Assembly (NCBI GenBank): GCA_051530055.1 | Contig: CM121342.1 | Span: forward strand, 9,486,001 to 9,550,000 | Direction of reading: 5' to 3' | From: Neoechinorhynchus agilis | Lineage: Eukaryota; Acanthocephala | Length of the DNA: 64,000 nt | Shown: positions 24,303 to 35,109 of the stretch, piece after piece | How positions within the stretch are numbered: position 1 is the stretch's first letter | Layout: each line of letters opens with the position of its first letter | Translations under genes and position numbers: made by a program | Notes under the pieces: generated by a model | What the model was told of the DNA's origin: nothing | What the model saw: the letters and a program-made list of their open reading frames with translations, nothing else | Databases searched by the model: none

Positions 24303-24923
24303 GTTTCGATTCACTCTCTCGGATCTTCTTCAGCGATCTAAAAAACATACACAGGGATTCTCAATTCACGCGTCACATAACATCCGGTGGGAGTCGCATC
24401 CTTAATTTGAAATCAGGTTTATTGCCCTCGATCGTTTCGAACCTATTTATATATAAGGATTCGATGATAATACGTTCGAAACGCCGACCATTGCAAACTA
24501 GTGTTGTAGCGGCACTAAAATCAATAGTGCGCCCTGTGTTTTTTGCATGGGCCACCACTGCGGAACTAATATCCGTGTTGCGAACAACTGATGATTCGTG
24601 CTCGCTGCAAGTCTCCGAAGAGTGCAGCCGATGGCGATGGGACGAATCCCGGCATCTTTTTTCGAAAGCGCAATTCTAGCAGTCGAAAGGGCATGATGTT
24701 CAATCTCATTGATGGGACAATAAGATCGATGTCTGGCAAGGTCAGAGAAACAAAGGCGAACGATTTAAGCTGCTTGAACGTCTTAAAGGGATTGGTCGAT
24801 CAGGAGTTCTATCCATTACTGCTATCGGCTATAAATGAACGAATAGAGATGGAGGAGAGATTGATCTATAGACGACACCTGAATAAAATCGCGAATCTTA
24901 CAAACAACCGACTCTTTGCGGCG
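24303..24923 (+). repeat. PLE-2 inverted end, left
   Basis: About 620 bp, almost identical in reverse complement to 26661-27279. It carries the start of the element's coding region in the opposite orientation. Partial inverted end copies are a known form of Penelope-like insertions. A stretch of about 33 bp (24562-24594) recurs at the junction (24928-24960). Confidence 0.88.
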
Positions 24924-26660
24924 TTGAACTAATATCCGTGTTGCGAACAACTGATGATTTGTGCTCCTTCATCCGTCGGGTGAAATTGTTGGTCTGCCCC
25001 ACATAGACCTCTTCGCAACCGGAGCACGGAATTTTGTATACCGCACCAGATGACTGTCGGCCATTCTTGGGACATATCAATCCGTGTAGAGTGCGTCCCC
25101 TCTTTGTGTATACATTTACTCTCTTGGCCTCGCATCCTGATTTTATGATGCGCTCCATAGCAAGATAAGAATGATCATCAGGGAATGGCAGTTCAACGTA
25201 GATCTCTTCCTTTTTAAACTTTGTCTCCCCATTGAAGGTATGACGCACATTCCGAATGCACCGTTCGACAAGATGGAGAGGATAACCATATCGACCTGAT
25301 ATGTACTTTAGGTAACCAATCTCCTCGTTACACAACTTAGCGTTGCTACAATGTGTAAGAGCACGGTGGATGAGTGACCTAATCCTCGAAATTTTGTATT
25401 TGCGAGGTTGGGCAGATGTCCATGGGACAAGGCCCACTGGTATACCTCTCTTTCGGTACACGCTGGTCGTGTAGTTTCCACTGGCTAATCGGTATATCCA
25501 CACATCCAGGAACGGAAACTTACCATGGTCCTCCTCCTCGATCGTCCACTGAATATTGTCGTCCCTTCCATTCAGTTCATGTTTAAGGCGATCCATATTA
25601 GTCTCTGAAGGGTCGATCAACAGGAACGTGTCGTCCACATAACTGAATCAGATATTAACCCCCTGTATCGACGACAAATGTTCGTCATCCCAGTGCCGCA
25701 TATACAGCTCAGCAAGCACAGGGGCTAACGGGCTGCCCATGGCTACTCCATCTTTCTGGTCATAGTCGATGCTGTTGAACTGGAAGTTGCAGAATCTGGT
25801 GCAAAACTGCAATAGCTTTCTCCAGTCACTATTAGTTAAATTCCATTCAGTGTTCGTAGACAGGAGAGGAACTGCGAGATCTATTGCCACATCGACAGGA
25901 ATTTTGGTGAAGAGGGAGATCACATCTGCCGACAGCATCCTATACTGGGAATTCCAAGACGATTTCAATCTTGAAACGAAATCCACTCTCGAGGAAACCA
26001 CTCTCTCTGAAAATCCCATTGCGCTCCTCAACATGCCAGCTACTCTCCTTGAGATGTTCGTGCAGAAAGTGGAGTGTGTCGCAATTATTGGTCTGAATTT
26101 GATAGGCTCCTTATGTACTTTCGCAAGCAAATACATTTTGGGCGTTTTCGCATCGGTTTAGCGAAGGATCTTATAATCCCCATCCGGAAGCTTGCCTTGT
26201 TTTTTAAGGTTCAAAAGAAAAGAATTGAATTCTTTTTCACGACTAGACGTTGGGCATCTTGATATTCTTGCAAATTCGACTCCATTTAAGATTTCCTCTC
26301 CTGCACTTATATACTGTTGCTGACTTAATACACAATACCCATATCCTTTATCGATCTTCAATGGAACTATCTGCGTGAACGACTTGAGCATATTGACCCC
26401 TCTTAGCATCCTTTGTGATACATTGGAATTCACTCCACGATTCTTGAAGACAGATTCATAGAAACGCTCAAGTTTCCAGATCGGGATATTTAGATTATCA
26501 CGTTCCGTTGTCATTGCGATCGTCTCTAACATGATCCTATAGTCGATTCTCCTCGGTGCATTGTACGGAACAAAATCCGAACCATAGCTAAGCAGCTCCA
26601 AGACTTCATTCGGCAAAGCTACCCCTGAAATATTGCGGATAGAATCAGTATGTTCTGACG

Positions 26661-27279
26661 CCGCAAAGAGTCGGTTGTTTGTAAGATTCGCGATTTTATT
26701 CAGATGTCGTCTATAGATCAATCTCTCCTCCATCTCTATTCGTTCATTTATAGCCGATAGCAGTAATGGATAGAACTCCTGATCGACCAATCCCTTTAAG
26801 ACGTTCAAGCAGCTTAAATCGTTCGCCTTTGTTTCTCTGACGTTGCCAGACATCGATCTGATTGTCCCATCAATGAGATTGAACATCATGCCCTTTCGAC
26901 TGCTAGAATTGCGCTTTCGAAAAAAGATGCCGGGATTCGTCCCATCGCCATCGGCTGCACTCTTCGGAGACTTGCAGCGAGCACGAATCATCAGTTGTTC
27001 GCAACACGGATATTAGTTCCGCAGTGGTGGCCCATGCAAAAAACACAGGGCACACTATTGATTTTAGTGCCGCTACAACACTAGTTTGCAATGGTCGGCG
27101 TTTCGAACGTATTGTCATTGAATCCTTATATATAAATAGGTTCGAAACGATCGAGGGCAATAAACCTGATTTCAAATTAAGGATGCGACTCCCACCGGAT
27201 GTTATGTGACGCGTGAATTGAGAATCTCTGTGTATGTTTTTTAGATCGCTGAAGAAGATCCGAGATAGTGGATCGAAAT
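26661..27279 (-). repeat. PLE-2 inverted end, right (element 5' end)
   Basis: The true 5' part of the element. It ends with a hammerhead-like segment at 27249-27278: CTGAAGA, stem GATCC/GGATC, then GAAA. Confidence 0.88.
27249..27278 (+). ncRNA. Hammerhead-ribozyme-like core in PLE-2 end
   Basis: The sequence shows CTGAAGA (27249-27255), a perfect 5-bp stem GATCC/GGATC with an 8-nt loop (27257-27274), and GAAA (27275-27278). This is the conserved hammerhead core CUGANGA-stem II-GAAA. Hammerhead motifs are established in Penelope-like elements. I could not define helices I and III with confidence, so activity is not shown. The left copy (24304-24333, reverse complement) has one mismatch in stem II. 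Confidence 0.55.
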
Positions 27280-27515
27280 ATCCAATAAAATCTTAATTTC
27301 ATTTGTTAACTCCTATCCACAAATAAAAATGAATTATCTTTTCAACAATTGTAATTGTCAACACCAGCAATTATTATTCATTTTCAAATCATTTTGTGTC
27401 TGAAAACGGTTACATTTTTTTTGAAAATAATGAGGCCAAATTTTGACCCAAATGACAACCAACAATCGAATCAGCCAAAGGTCTAAGGCTTTCCCTATAT
27501 GCGCCGCGCAGGTTC
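27280..27515. other. AT-rich spacer
   Basis: No supported feature between PLE-2 and the LINE-D fragment. Confidence 0.4.
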
Positions 27516-27900
27516 TTCGTGCGGAGCTTGTGCTAAATCATCAAGGGCTACCGTGGTGCGACCAGCCATGTTATATGGTGCAGAAACTTGGACGACCAAA
27601 CAAAACGACCTTAGAAGATTAGAAACTAACGAGATGAGAATGCTGAGATGGGCAGCAGGGTACACTCTCAAGGATAAGAAAAGAAATGTGGACATCAGGG
27701 AGCTGTGCGGCACTTGCCGCTATTCAGAGTTGAACGTCCAAGGAAGGTTGCGCTGGCACGACAAAAGTTTCGAAGTGCAAAGCAGATCGCATACTGCGCA
27801 GCACGGAGAAACTAGAAATAACGGGAAATCGCCGACGAGGAAGGCCGAAGAAGCGATGGGTTTATTACATCAAACAGGATAAATTGATTGTCGAGGGAAC
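27515..27900 (+). pseudogene. C-terminal RT fragment of an RTE/BovB-like LINE (LINE-D)
   Basis: A plus-strand frame encodes the post-RT tail typical of RTE-type and related LINEs: VVRPAMLYGAETWTTK, then RRLETNEMRMLRWAAGYT, and NVQGRLRWHDK, which corresponds to the usual LRWYGHV. The RT catalytic region is absent, so this is a 5'-truncated insertion. Unrelated to LINE-A, -B and -C. Confidence 0.8.
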
Positions 27901-28037
27901 CGCAACCTCTCGAGAGAGAAAAATGCGTGAGTGAGAAGAATGAGTGTATAATATGAGCTATCACCGACAAATAATTGGAATAATAAGTCAGTTGTATCAT
28001 ATACTTAATAATCATGAGAATACCTTCCAGTTGCACG

Positions 28038-28307
28038 TCATTGTTGTTTCTCCCACGAAGTGAATTGGACGAGCACTGGCGTTTGCATTAGTATCTCAAT
28101 GGGTCGGAATATGTCGGTGTCCTTTATAAGTTTATCGACTTCGTTGTCATTGATTTGTCCTTCGAGTGAACTATTGAGAATAGACGTTTGGATATCGAGA
28201 AGATACTCCGTTATATGGTCATCTGGGATGTATCTTGCCGCGCTGTGGATAATTTTTGGATTCACTCCATTGGCTGTATTTGTTTTCTGTGCTTCCGATT
28301 TCGCCAT
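28038..28307 (-). CDS. Small 89-residue protein, unrecognised
   Basis: An open frame with a clean ATG at 28307, following a GTTTTTTAG acceptor-like site about 36 bases upstream. The predicted protein is hydrophilic and helix-rich (PDDHITEYLLDIQTSIL, DNEVDKLIKDTDIFRPIEIL) with no signal peptide, membrane helix or known motif. Residue use looks like a real protein, not AT-rich noise. I do not recognise the family. It lies downstream of NSUN4 on the same strand and could be a separate short gene or one exon of a longer one. Confidence 0.45.
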   Translation of the reverse strand: MAKSEAQKTNTANGVNPKIIHSAARYIPDDHITEYLLDIQTSILNSSLEGQINDNEVDKLIKDTDIFRPIEILMQTPVLVQFTSWEKQQ

Positions 28308-28309
28308 TT

Positions 28310-28890
28310 TAACGATAGAACCTATTTCCGGAAAGAAGCAAACCTAAAAAACACAATTTTGTTTTCAGTTGACACTCAGTTGAATCACAGTTCTCGCGTC
28401 ATGCTACTTGCAACTGGGAAAAGGTACTTTAAAAGCACAAAATCAATGCGCATTTATCCATCGAACCGAAGCAATGATTCTAGATGCATCAATCGATCTT
28501 TTTTAGTTATCGGCACATTATTTATTAACTATTTGACAAAGCTTATCATATTTTGTGCTACAAAACATTTAAGTGAAATTCTTAAATCTGTACTAGAAAG
28601 CAAATGTCGTTTTGATGTACGAAATTATTTAAAATAAGAATTTAATTTTTCATAGAAAATGAGAATCTTTAGTCTCTCAGCAGCTCTTAGTGGCCTCGAA
28701 TTCTCAGATAGTAACAAACGATAGAATCCTTTTAAACCAATTCTTAGGGCGAAGTTAATAAATCATGGTCACAACGAAATTAATTTAATTACAGTTTTCT
28801 TGTCGTAAAACGTCATTTTTTTCGCAATAATGGTCGTAAAATTCTAAAACATTTAGTGAACAAATGAATCTCTCACAAACGTTCACAATT
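28310..28890. other. Intergenic region
   Basis: AT-rich, no supported feature. It separates the small protein from the NSUN4 stop codon. Confidence 0.45.
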
Positions 28891-28891
28891 C

Positions 28892-31449
28892 TCAAGACTT
28901 CTTTAGTTTCTCAAAAATACAAAAATACATGGGACCAAAGTTTGATAGAATATTGGGCGTAATCAGAGATCCATATTCACATTGTGGATAGAAACCGAAC
29001 ATGTGAGAAAAGCACTTTTCAATGGGTTCAGTTGAAACTAATTGCAAGCTGAAATCATCTTGTTCGCTAAAATCGTTCAATATTCGCTTCACAACTCCGT
29101 AATTCTGTTCGGGAAATAGCGTGCATGTACTGTAAACAATGGTTGCTTCGAGTGTAGCTGAAAGTATAGCGTTTCTTAAAATACGAAACTGAACGTCGGG
29201 TAAAGAAAGTCGTTCTTGAAAGTTAGCGTTGTGAAAGATACTCTGTGAAGATTCAGTGAATAGCGAATGCCTATCAGCGAGAAATGATCTTTTTCTTTGA
29301 GATAAAGAAGATCATTTCAACTATCCGATAAACACGGAACGTCAACAATGACTTTATTGGCATTGTAACTTCGAAAAGTAGAAACGACATCATCTTCCAT
29401 ACTCGACGCATCGTAGTTTAAAACTTCCATTTTGTCAAGAGATTGAGGTAAAAGATGACTTTTTAAGACACGACGAAGACGTTCATTCCGAGAGGTGCTC
29501 ACTTCATTGGCTATGATTGATTTGAGAATCATCGTTTGGGACAAGGCAAGCACCTTTCCCCCAGGGGCAGCACAAGTGTCCAACACAATATCGCCTGGTC
29601 GTAAATTAAGAGCAAGAATTGGTAGAAGTGATGCAGCATCCATTAGATAGTATTTAAGAAGGCTAAAAGATACTTTGGCAATTGCGCAAAGGGGAAATTT
29701 GGTTCGGATTATACAAGAAAAATATCAAATTCAATATTATGTAGAAAAACACAGATATACGAATGTGCCTCACTGGAATGCCTTTCTAAATAAAAAACGC
29801 TCAATTAATACAATTCTACATGTTCACAGTCCGTTTTCAGAGTAACGAACGAAATTGATTATCTTATTAAGGCTAACGATAGAAGTTTCCAAGATACTGC
29901 TTAACGGAAAAATCGTACTCTTTTTAGCTTATTAGTATTGGAACATTCTAAGAATCCTGTTATTCGCGTCGTCATAAACCTCATAAAAAACAGATACGAC
30001 TACTGGAAAGCTTATCTGAAGACGCCTAATAAATTCACTTTTCGTTTGGTTATGGCGGAAAAATTAAAGGAGTTTTATTAAATCCGACATTTCGACGAAC
30101 AATCTTGTACGCCTTTATTAAGGTTGTATCGTCGCCACAAACAAGCATGCAATAATTCAATTTTCAAACAATAAATTCACTATTGGACGCTAACAGCCGG
30201 TTCTCTAAGCAATAAAATTATAAATAGCAACCAAATCTTAGCTAGATTTATTGTTTAGGTCTTCACCTCGTAAATAATTTTTCATCAAAAACTTTCTGCG
30301 GACCCCACCGGGGGTTCGTTCTGGCAAATGAGTTCGAACTTCTTAGTGCCCGGAAATATCCGGAGGTGGTAAAGAGGGTTGTTGTCTACAAAGTTTCTTG
30401 TATCCAATGCAACAGCAATTACATTGGACAAACAGGTCGCTGGCCAGTGGTCAATTTCGATCAAACATTGGTTTCAGCAAGTAAACGCAATAACTTTCAA
30501 CGCTTAATTAAGGAAGCTTTCTTAATCAAAGAATAAAACCCATGTTACAAACTCTGTCTTTGTGGTTAATAAAACAGAACAATACAATGAACCAATAAGT
30601 GCGCGTGAGAGCTGAATAACCATTTAACCACTCTTGTATTTTAGAACTGATGATGAACCCTTTACGAGGTTCGCAGAACGTTTTTAATCGAAATAATCAT
30701 TTACCGCGGGTGTAGACTTCTAAACAATAATCTTAATCATATACTACCCGGTACTCCACATATCTACATATATTTAGAGCTGCCCGAAATGTAAACGAAG
30801 ATTTGCGACCGGCAATAAAATAATCGCACCTTCATTGGTTTTTAGTGATAAAACGTCAAATCCACATCTTTTATTAAGCTTGTGGCAATCGTAGATCGAT
30901 GCGACCACCTAAATGATTCGTTAAAAAGGTTAAAAACTGTTAATAATAAAACAATATTGAGCAATTACCATAATATCGTCTATTTGAACAAAGTACCGGT
31001 TCCGGAAACCGCGTCATATCTCCATTTTCAAAAATAAATGCCTTTAGTGCTATAGGTAACTTTAAAGCATTAAGACCGTCTTTACTACTTTTAGGTTTTG
31101 TTTTGTCAACTAAAGAACGTCCATGGATGCTTTCGAATAACTTACTATTTTCCGAAAGCTCAGGTCCAAGCTGAATCATGTCATAAGCACCCAAGTATTC
31201 AAGTTCAGTACTCGTTTTCGTAAACGAAGAATCATTGTTCACTACCGCTGCATACTTTGGAACTGACAGAAGCGCAAGACGCATATGGGGCCAAGCGGAT
31301 CGGTATATGGGTGAATATACAAGGTCGAAGAATTCCAAAGCTAGCATATGAGGTTCGTCTGCTCTTCGTCCAGCGAAAGACCAGTTTTTCTTGAATTTCT
31401 TACTTCTTTTTGCAACAAACACCAATTGTTGGCGACATGTTAACAACAT
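28892..31449 (-). CDS. NSUN4: Mitochondrial rRNA cytosine-C5 methyltransferase NSUN4
   Basis: NSUN4 methylates a cytosine of mitochondrial small-subunit rRNA with S-adenosylmethionine and also aids mitoribosome assembly. Three exons give about 403 residues (human 384). Exon 1 (31449-30969) holds the NSUN4-specific N-terminus with K-Y-A-A-V-V-N-N and ENGDMTRFPEPV. Exon 2 (29672 to about 29321) holds YYLMDAASLLP, the SAM-binding loop DTCAAPGGK and motif IV VDVPC. Exon 3 (29270-28892) resumes at D-R-H-S-L-F and holds motif VI VYSTCTL and the diagnostic LITPNILSNFGPMYFC. Both conserved Cys (VPC, STC) are present. Intron 1 (about 1.3 kb) is swollen by Penelope-type relics; its donor and acceptor are phase-consistent GT-AG but the exact acceptor is tentative. 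Intron 2 has no frame-compatible GT-AG pair. Confidence 0.9.
29271..29320 (-). other. Non-GT hairpin intron of NSUN4
   Basis: Protein alignment requires GAT directly followed by AGG CAT TCG (D-R-H-S), so exactly 50 nt must go. GATAG stands at both edges, so the cut can be placed as TT...AG or GT...TA but not GT...AG in frame. Inside, GAAATGATCTT and AAGATCATTTC are a perfect 11-bp inverted repeat (29308-29318 and 29281-29291) with a 16-nt loop. Confidence 0.7.
29690..30960. mobile_element. Penelope-like element relics in NSUN4 intron 1
   Basis: The intron contains a plus-strand fragment of a GIY-YIG nuclease (near 30385-30450: VVVYKVSCIQCNSNYIGQT). Two terminal-type motifs flank it. One is TTTCGACGAACAATCTTG near 30090, resembling 46690. 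The other is CTGATGATGAACCC with GAGGTTCGCAGAACG near 30645, resembling 37735. The RT domain is not present. Old and broken. Confidence 0.65.
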
Positions 31450-31900
31450 TTAGTCAATATCTAAAGTTCGTACAATGCTTCAGGGCAAAAGTAGAAAACA
31501 TTGAGAGCAATTATTCGTCAATATTAGGGTGGTAGTTTATGAACATACTTTAATAAAAATGGAAAATTGCAATGTCGCGTTCATTGATCAATCTCGTGTG
31601 GCAGTATCGAAAATTTCGAACGTCAAACACTACCGCAAACAGCGAAATCTTAACAAAAAGACATTGTGTAAGATTATTCTTTTTTCTACCATACACACAG
31701 TCCACAGATTTCGATCTGGGAAAGCGCTGGTCTGTGCTCAAAGTTTGTACTTGAAAACTTACAAGCAATTCTAGAGGTTTTAGAAGACGAAATATTAAAA
31801 TTATTTTTCATCACCAAAACAAATAGAACTAAAACCGATTTTTTCAATATATCGACGACAGTTGTTGCCAACTACTATAAAGGTTCATGCAAACGCGAGT
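31450..31900. repeat. Spacer with SINE scrap
   Basis: At 31693-31743 a fragment matches the end of the SINE described at 32243-32591 (CACACAGTCCAC, GATTTCGATCTGGG, AAAGCGCTGGTCTG). Otherwise no supported feature. Confidence 0.5.
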
Positions 31901-32541
31901 TATCGACCTTTAAGTGCTCGTTACTTCAACTGCCGTTTGGGCTTATTATATGGCTCCTTTGCCTCACTCTCATCTTCAAGCCTTAGGATTAAGACATTAT
32001 CTCTCGTCGAATCCTTGAGAAATAATGGCATTAACCTGTGGGACTTTCTTGACTGCTTGTTCGGCAAATTCACTCAATCAGGTAAAAGATGATCGAAATT
32101 TCGACCTTCTAAGTCTCTTTTAACGGAAGACAAATGGTTTGTTATTAAAATTTAGAGACTGAGGAAAAATCATCTTTAATTATACGATTTTTTAGAATTT
32201 TTATATGCGGCTCAGCCGGTAGTCTTTTGATAGATTTTTTCAATACACGGCGGAGTGGACACGCAGTCCACCGATTTCGGTCTGGAAAGCGCTGGTCTGC
32301 GCTTAATGCCTCGAGACCGTACGGTTATGAGTTCGTAAATCCCTCCGGATTCTCAGATATCTCCCGTGGAGGCGGGACTCATCAGTGAGTTTCCTCTTCC
32401 CATCAACGAGGTATTTGGTCCCCTTTGGTTGTCCGTCATCGGCGATAACGGATTCGAACCAGTTGATCCTTAACTGGGATCAAAGGCATTAGTCCACTTG
32501 ACCATCTCAGCACAACTACGGAATGTACAAACTTCGCCATA
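31901..32541. repeat. Duplicated 640-bp block, copy 1
   Basis: Essentially identical to 51827-52466. It begins TATCGACCTTTAAGTGCTCG and ends ATGTACAAACTTCGCCA. The right part is SINE sequence. The left part is not, so non-SINE DNA was carried along. Confidence 0.9.
31921..32090 (-). other. Possible terminal exon fragment carried in the duplicated block
   Basis: On the minus strand an open frame ends at a TAA (31921-31923) and reads protein-like sequence, including FLKDSTRDNVLILRLEDESE and P-Y-N-K-P-K-R-Q-L-K. It is preceded by an AG that could be an acceptor. The same frame exists in the second block copy (51827-52016). I do not recognise it. It may be a captured last exon of a host gene, or chance. 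Confidence 0.3.
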
Positions 32542-32591
32542 CATTAGCCTGGATTCCGATCGGTGGACTGTGTGCACATTAAGCCGTGTAT
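32243..32591 (-). mobile_element. tRNA-derived SINE with inverted ends (minus copy)
   Basis: On the minus strand this holds an A-box-like TGGTCAAGTGG and a B box GGTTCGAATCC in tRNA-like spacing, then a unique tail with CTGATGAGTCCCGCC. Both outer edges carry related inverted sequences: ATACACGGC and CAGTCCACCGAT at one end, and the complement at the other. Non-coding, probably RNA polymerase III-transcribed in its active form and mobilised by a LINE. Confidence 0.75.
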
Positions 32592-32767
32592 CGTGGAAGA
32601 AAAGAATATCTATCAGAATCCCTAGACACCAAAAAATTAACCACAAAAAGCGCCTAATTCGACCATTTTTGGAGTACTCAAAGTTCTAAAACCGTAAAAT
32701 TCGAATTCACATTAGCATTTAGAAACACGCATGCCACGAAATTCGCTTTTAGTCAACTAAAACACGA

Positions 32768-34425
32768 TTACTTCCGACGTTTAGCTTTGCCAAAATCCGC
32801 ACGCGATGGTGGTCGCTTTCGCATGGTAACGAGTTCGGCCTGTGGGTTCATCTTCTTCAATATTCCATCAAGTTTCTGTTCATCCATATCCTTCACATCA
32901 CCGTCATCATCATCCATATTTCCAGAAGTGTCGCATGTGCTCTCGTCAACGTCCTGACTTTCCTCATCGCTATCACTAGCCGATTTTGCGCTGAGACGAG
33001 AAATCACATCACCAGATTCGTCAAATTTCGTATCTCCGTCAAATGTATCCTCGTCAACTTCGTCAACACCTCGCTCTTCCAAATAATCCTCATCGATAGA
33101 TTCAAGTTCATCTTTCTCTACAACAAAGTTGTAATTTTCCTAGCAAAAAAACCCACAACTTTGTCCTTCGTTCAAATCAATCGATCGATCGTCCCGTAAG
33201 TCGTCGTCATCATCTTCAAATGGATCCCCAACAGAAGGAACATATCGTCTATGAGTACCAGACCTCTTAGCACTACCAATATCAATCTCGTCATCTTCAC
33301 TGTCACTCAATGAACCTTCATTAAACTTAGCAGATTTTGACGGCTGATTATTGAACGCTTTTTTGTTACCCGCACCACCTTTACTGCCACCTTTTTCCGA
33401 AACGTGCTCATCTTTGACTTTCTCCTTCTCCTTTTCCTTACCATTCGCCTTATATGCGGATTGCATTTTAAAGTTATTTATGGCCGCTAACGAATACTCG
33501 TCTGATAATCTCCGAAGAACGAGAGTATCTCGTACGCCGTGATTATCTTGAACACTAATTTTTCTACTTATGAACAACACATTATCGGTGAATCGCTCTG
33601 ATTTGGGAGCACACACATATCGATTGCCACCGAACATTCTAGGATGTCCCTGCAACATACTATCACTCGTATAACAAGCCCTGATCTTGATTGGTTTATT
33701 GTGAAAGAATGATCCCTTAATGAAGTTTAACCCAGCTAAAAGGATCAGTCGTTCAATTTACGTGCTTTTAGGACAGCTTCTTCCACTTGAACGTCATTTC
33801 GACGATCATATTGAACATGTAACTCTTCCATCTTATCCGTCTCAAGGTCAATGCCAACTCCAAACTGCAGCACTGCACATTTGCCTTTCCGTGCATCATT
33901 CTCTAAATAGACCATCGTAGAACCCGGAGGTGGCTTTGAATTTCTTTTATTGGACACTGACTTGGATCTATCAACTTCATCAATAACTTCGACATCCGAT
34001 TTACCTCTCAGGGAACTATTCGTCCCGGTCGGAGTGCTCAACTGTGGATTCATCATACGAGACAGTCCACGGAGGTAGATTCTAGGCGGACTGAAATTTG
34101 ATCCGCGGACAGATTGGACTTGCCGATAATTGTATCCATGCGGGATGGAATTACGATTCTGATACTGCTGTGGAGAAATATTGCCCAAACGTACGTGAGG
34201 ATCGTATTGTGGAACTGAACGCTGGGTCATCATCATATAGGGATTGGAAGTCATAGATCGAGATGATGATGCATTTTGATTTAGGGGCGCTCGAAATGAA
34301 CTTGACTGATTCTGCGATGTTTGTCCGTAAGGTGAGCGTTGATTATTATTGGAACCTTGCGGGGAAATTAATCCACGATAGTTAATATTATTGCGTGGTG
34401 TTTGATTTGGAGGTAGAGGAGCCAT
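32768..34425 (-). CDS. Acidic nuclear protein, possible divergent TFIIF alpha (RAP74)
   Basis: The start is the ATG at 34425, immediately after a TTTTTTTCAG acceptor. Exon 1 (34425 to about 33770) encodes an Asn/Gln/Ser/Pro-rich N-terminus, then a folded stretch (STMVYLENDARKGKCAVLQF). Exon 2 (about 33744-33140) has RRLSDEYSLAAINNF, a Lys/Glu run and an Asp/Glu-rich block. A last exon (33082-32768, possibly reaching upstream) is very acidic, with ILKKMNP near the end and a basic tail R-R-K. The order (small folded N-terminal domain, acidic/charged middle, C-terminal I-L-K-x-x-N-P) weakly recalls the TFIIF large subunit, but key motifs are not clear. The first intron would be only 26 nt with GT-AG. 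Name not assigned. Confidence 0.55.
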
Positions 34426-34439
34426 CTGAAAAAAAGAAG

Positions 34440-35105
34440 TGAAATTAGCCAATTTAATTAATCATGTTCAAATCTTGTACATTCAAAATAAATAATAGCG
34501 CAAATGGGGTAAGTGTTGATCATCGTTGCCTTACTACGCATCTTTTTCTCACTAACAAATACTTATGCTTTCCATGGAAGGGAAAACACAATATTGATCA
34601 TATAATCAAATTATAAATTTACCGAAACAAAACAATTATTTGCAACATTATGAGATAAAGATTTCTAGTATCCCAGCAACAAATATTATTCGACGATGGC
34701 ATGCCGTTTCAAAATCAATCAAATTGGGAACCTGAGGATCTAAGACGCACTATGAGTTTCGTGGCAAATAACGTAATCTATAGCCTTGTAAAGACCTTTT
34801 TCGCTTCTCCATTGTGTCTCTTAGCATCTTATTTTTCACTAGGGGGAATTCAAACCAATCAAAATGCACATTAATCAAAACAAACTTCAAACATATTGTC
34901 TAGCCGATTTCCGTCACAAGTATTTGGGTTTAAACATCAACAAAACGGAAAACACTTCGTATCCGAATTAATTTTAGTCGAACTTGCAAATGGATTCTAA
35001 CTAATGCTTAAACTGTTTCCCGCTTCAAAGTACCAAGCGAACGGGATCCGAAAAAAGAGAATGTATCCATTGAGGAACGTTCAAAGTAATCGATCATATT
35101 GATGT
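34440..35105. other. Intergenic region
   Basis: No supported coding sequence. It presumably holds the 5' flank or trans-splice region of the acidic-protein gene and the 3' UTR of OGFOD1. Confidence 0.5.
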
Positions 35106-35109
35106 ATAA

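Larger units (their letters stand above)
24303..27279 (-). mobile_element. Penelope-like element PLE-2 with long inverted ends
   Basis: A nearly complete Penelope-like element of about 3 kb, reading on the minus strand from 27279 to 24924. An inverted copy of its own first 620 bp (24303-24923) is attached at the far end. Parts: N-terminal region (26991-26158), RT with VDVAIDLA, GVAMGSPLAPVLAELYMRHW and a palm YADD-like MDDTFLLID (26136-25500), linker, and GIY-YIG with GAVYKIPCSGC and YVGQT (near 25050-24950). The reading frame is broken at about two or three points. A different lineage from PLE-1. The high identity of the ends suggests youth. Hammerhead-like cores sit at both extreme ends. 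Confidence 0.88.

Noticed and set aside
32768-34425. Naming the acidic protein as LEO1 or PAF1
   Set aside because: A short Y-S-L-A-A-I-x-N stretch recalls LEO1, but the rest of the protein does not fit either family.
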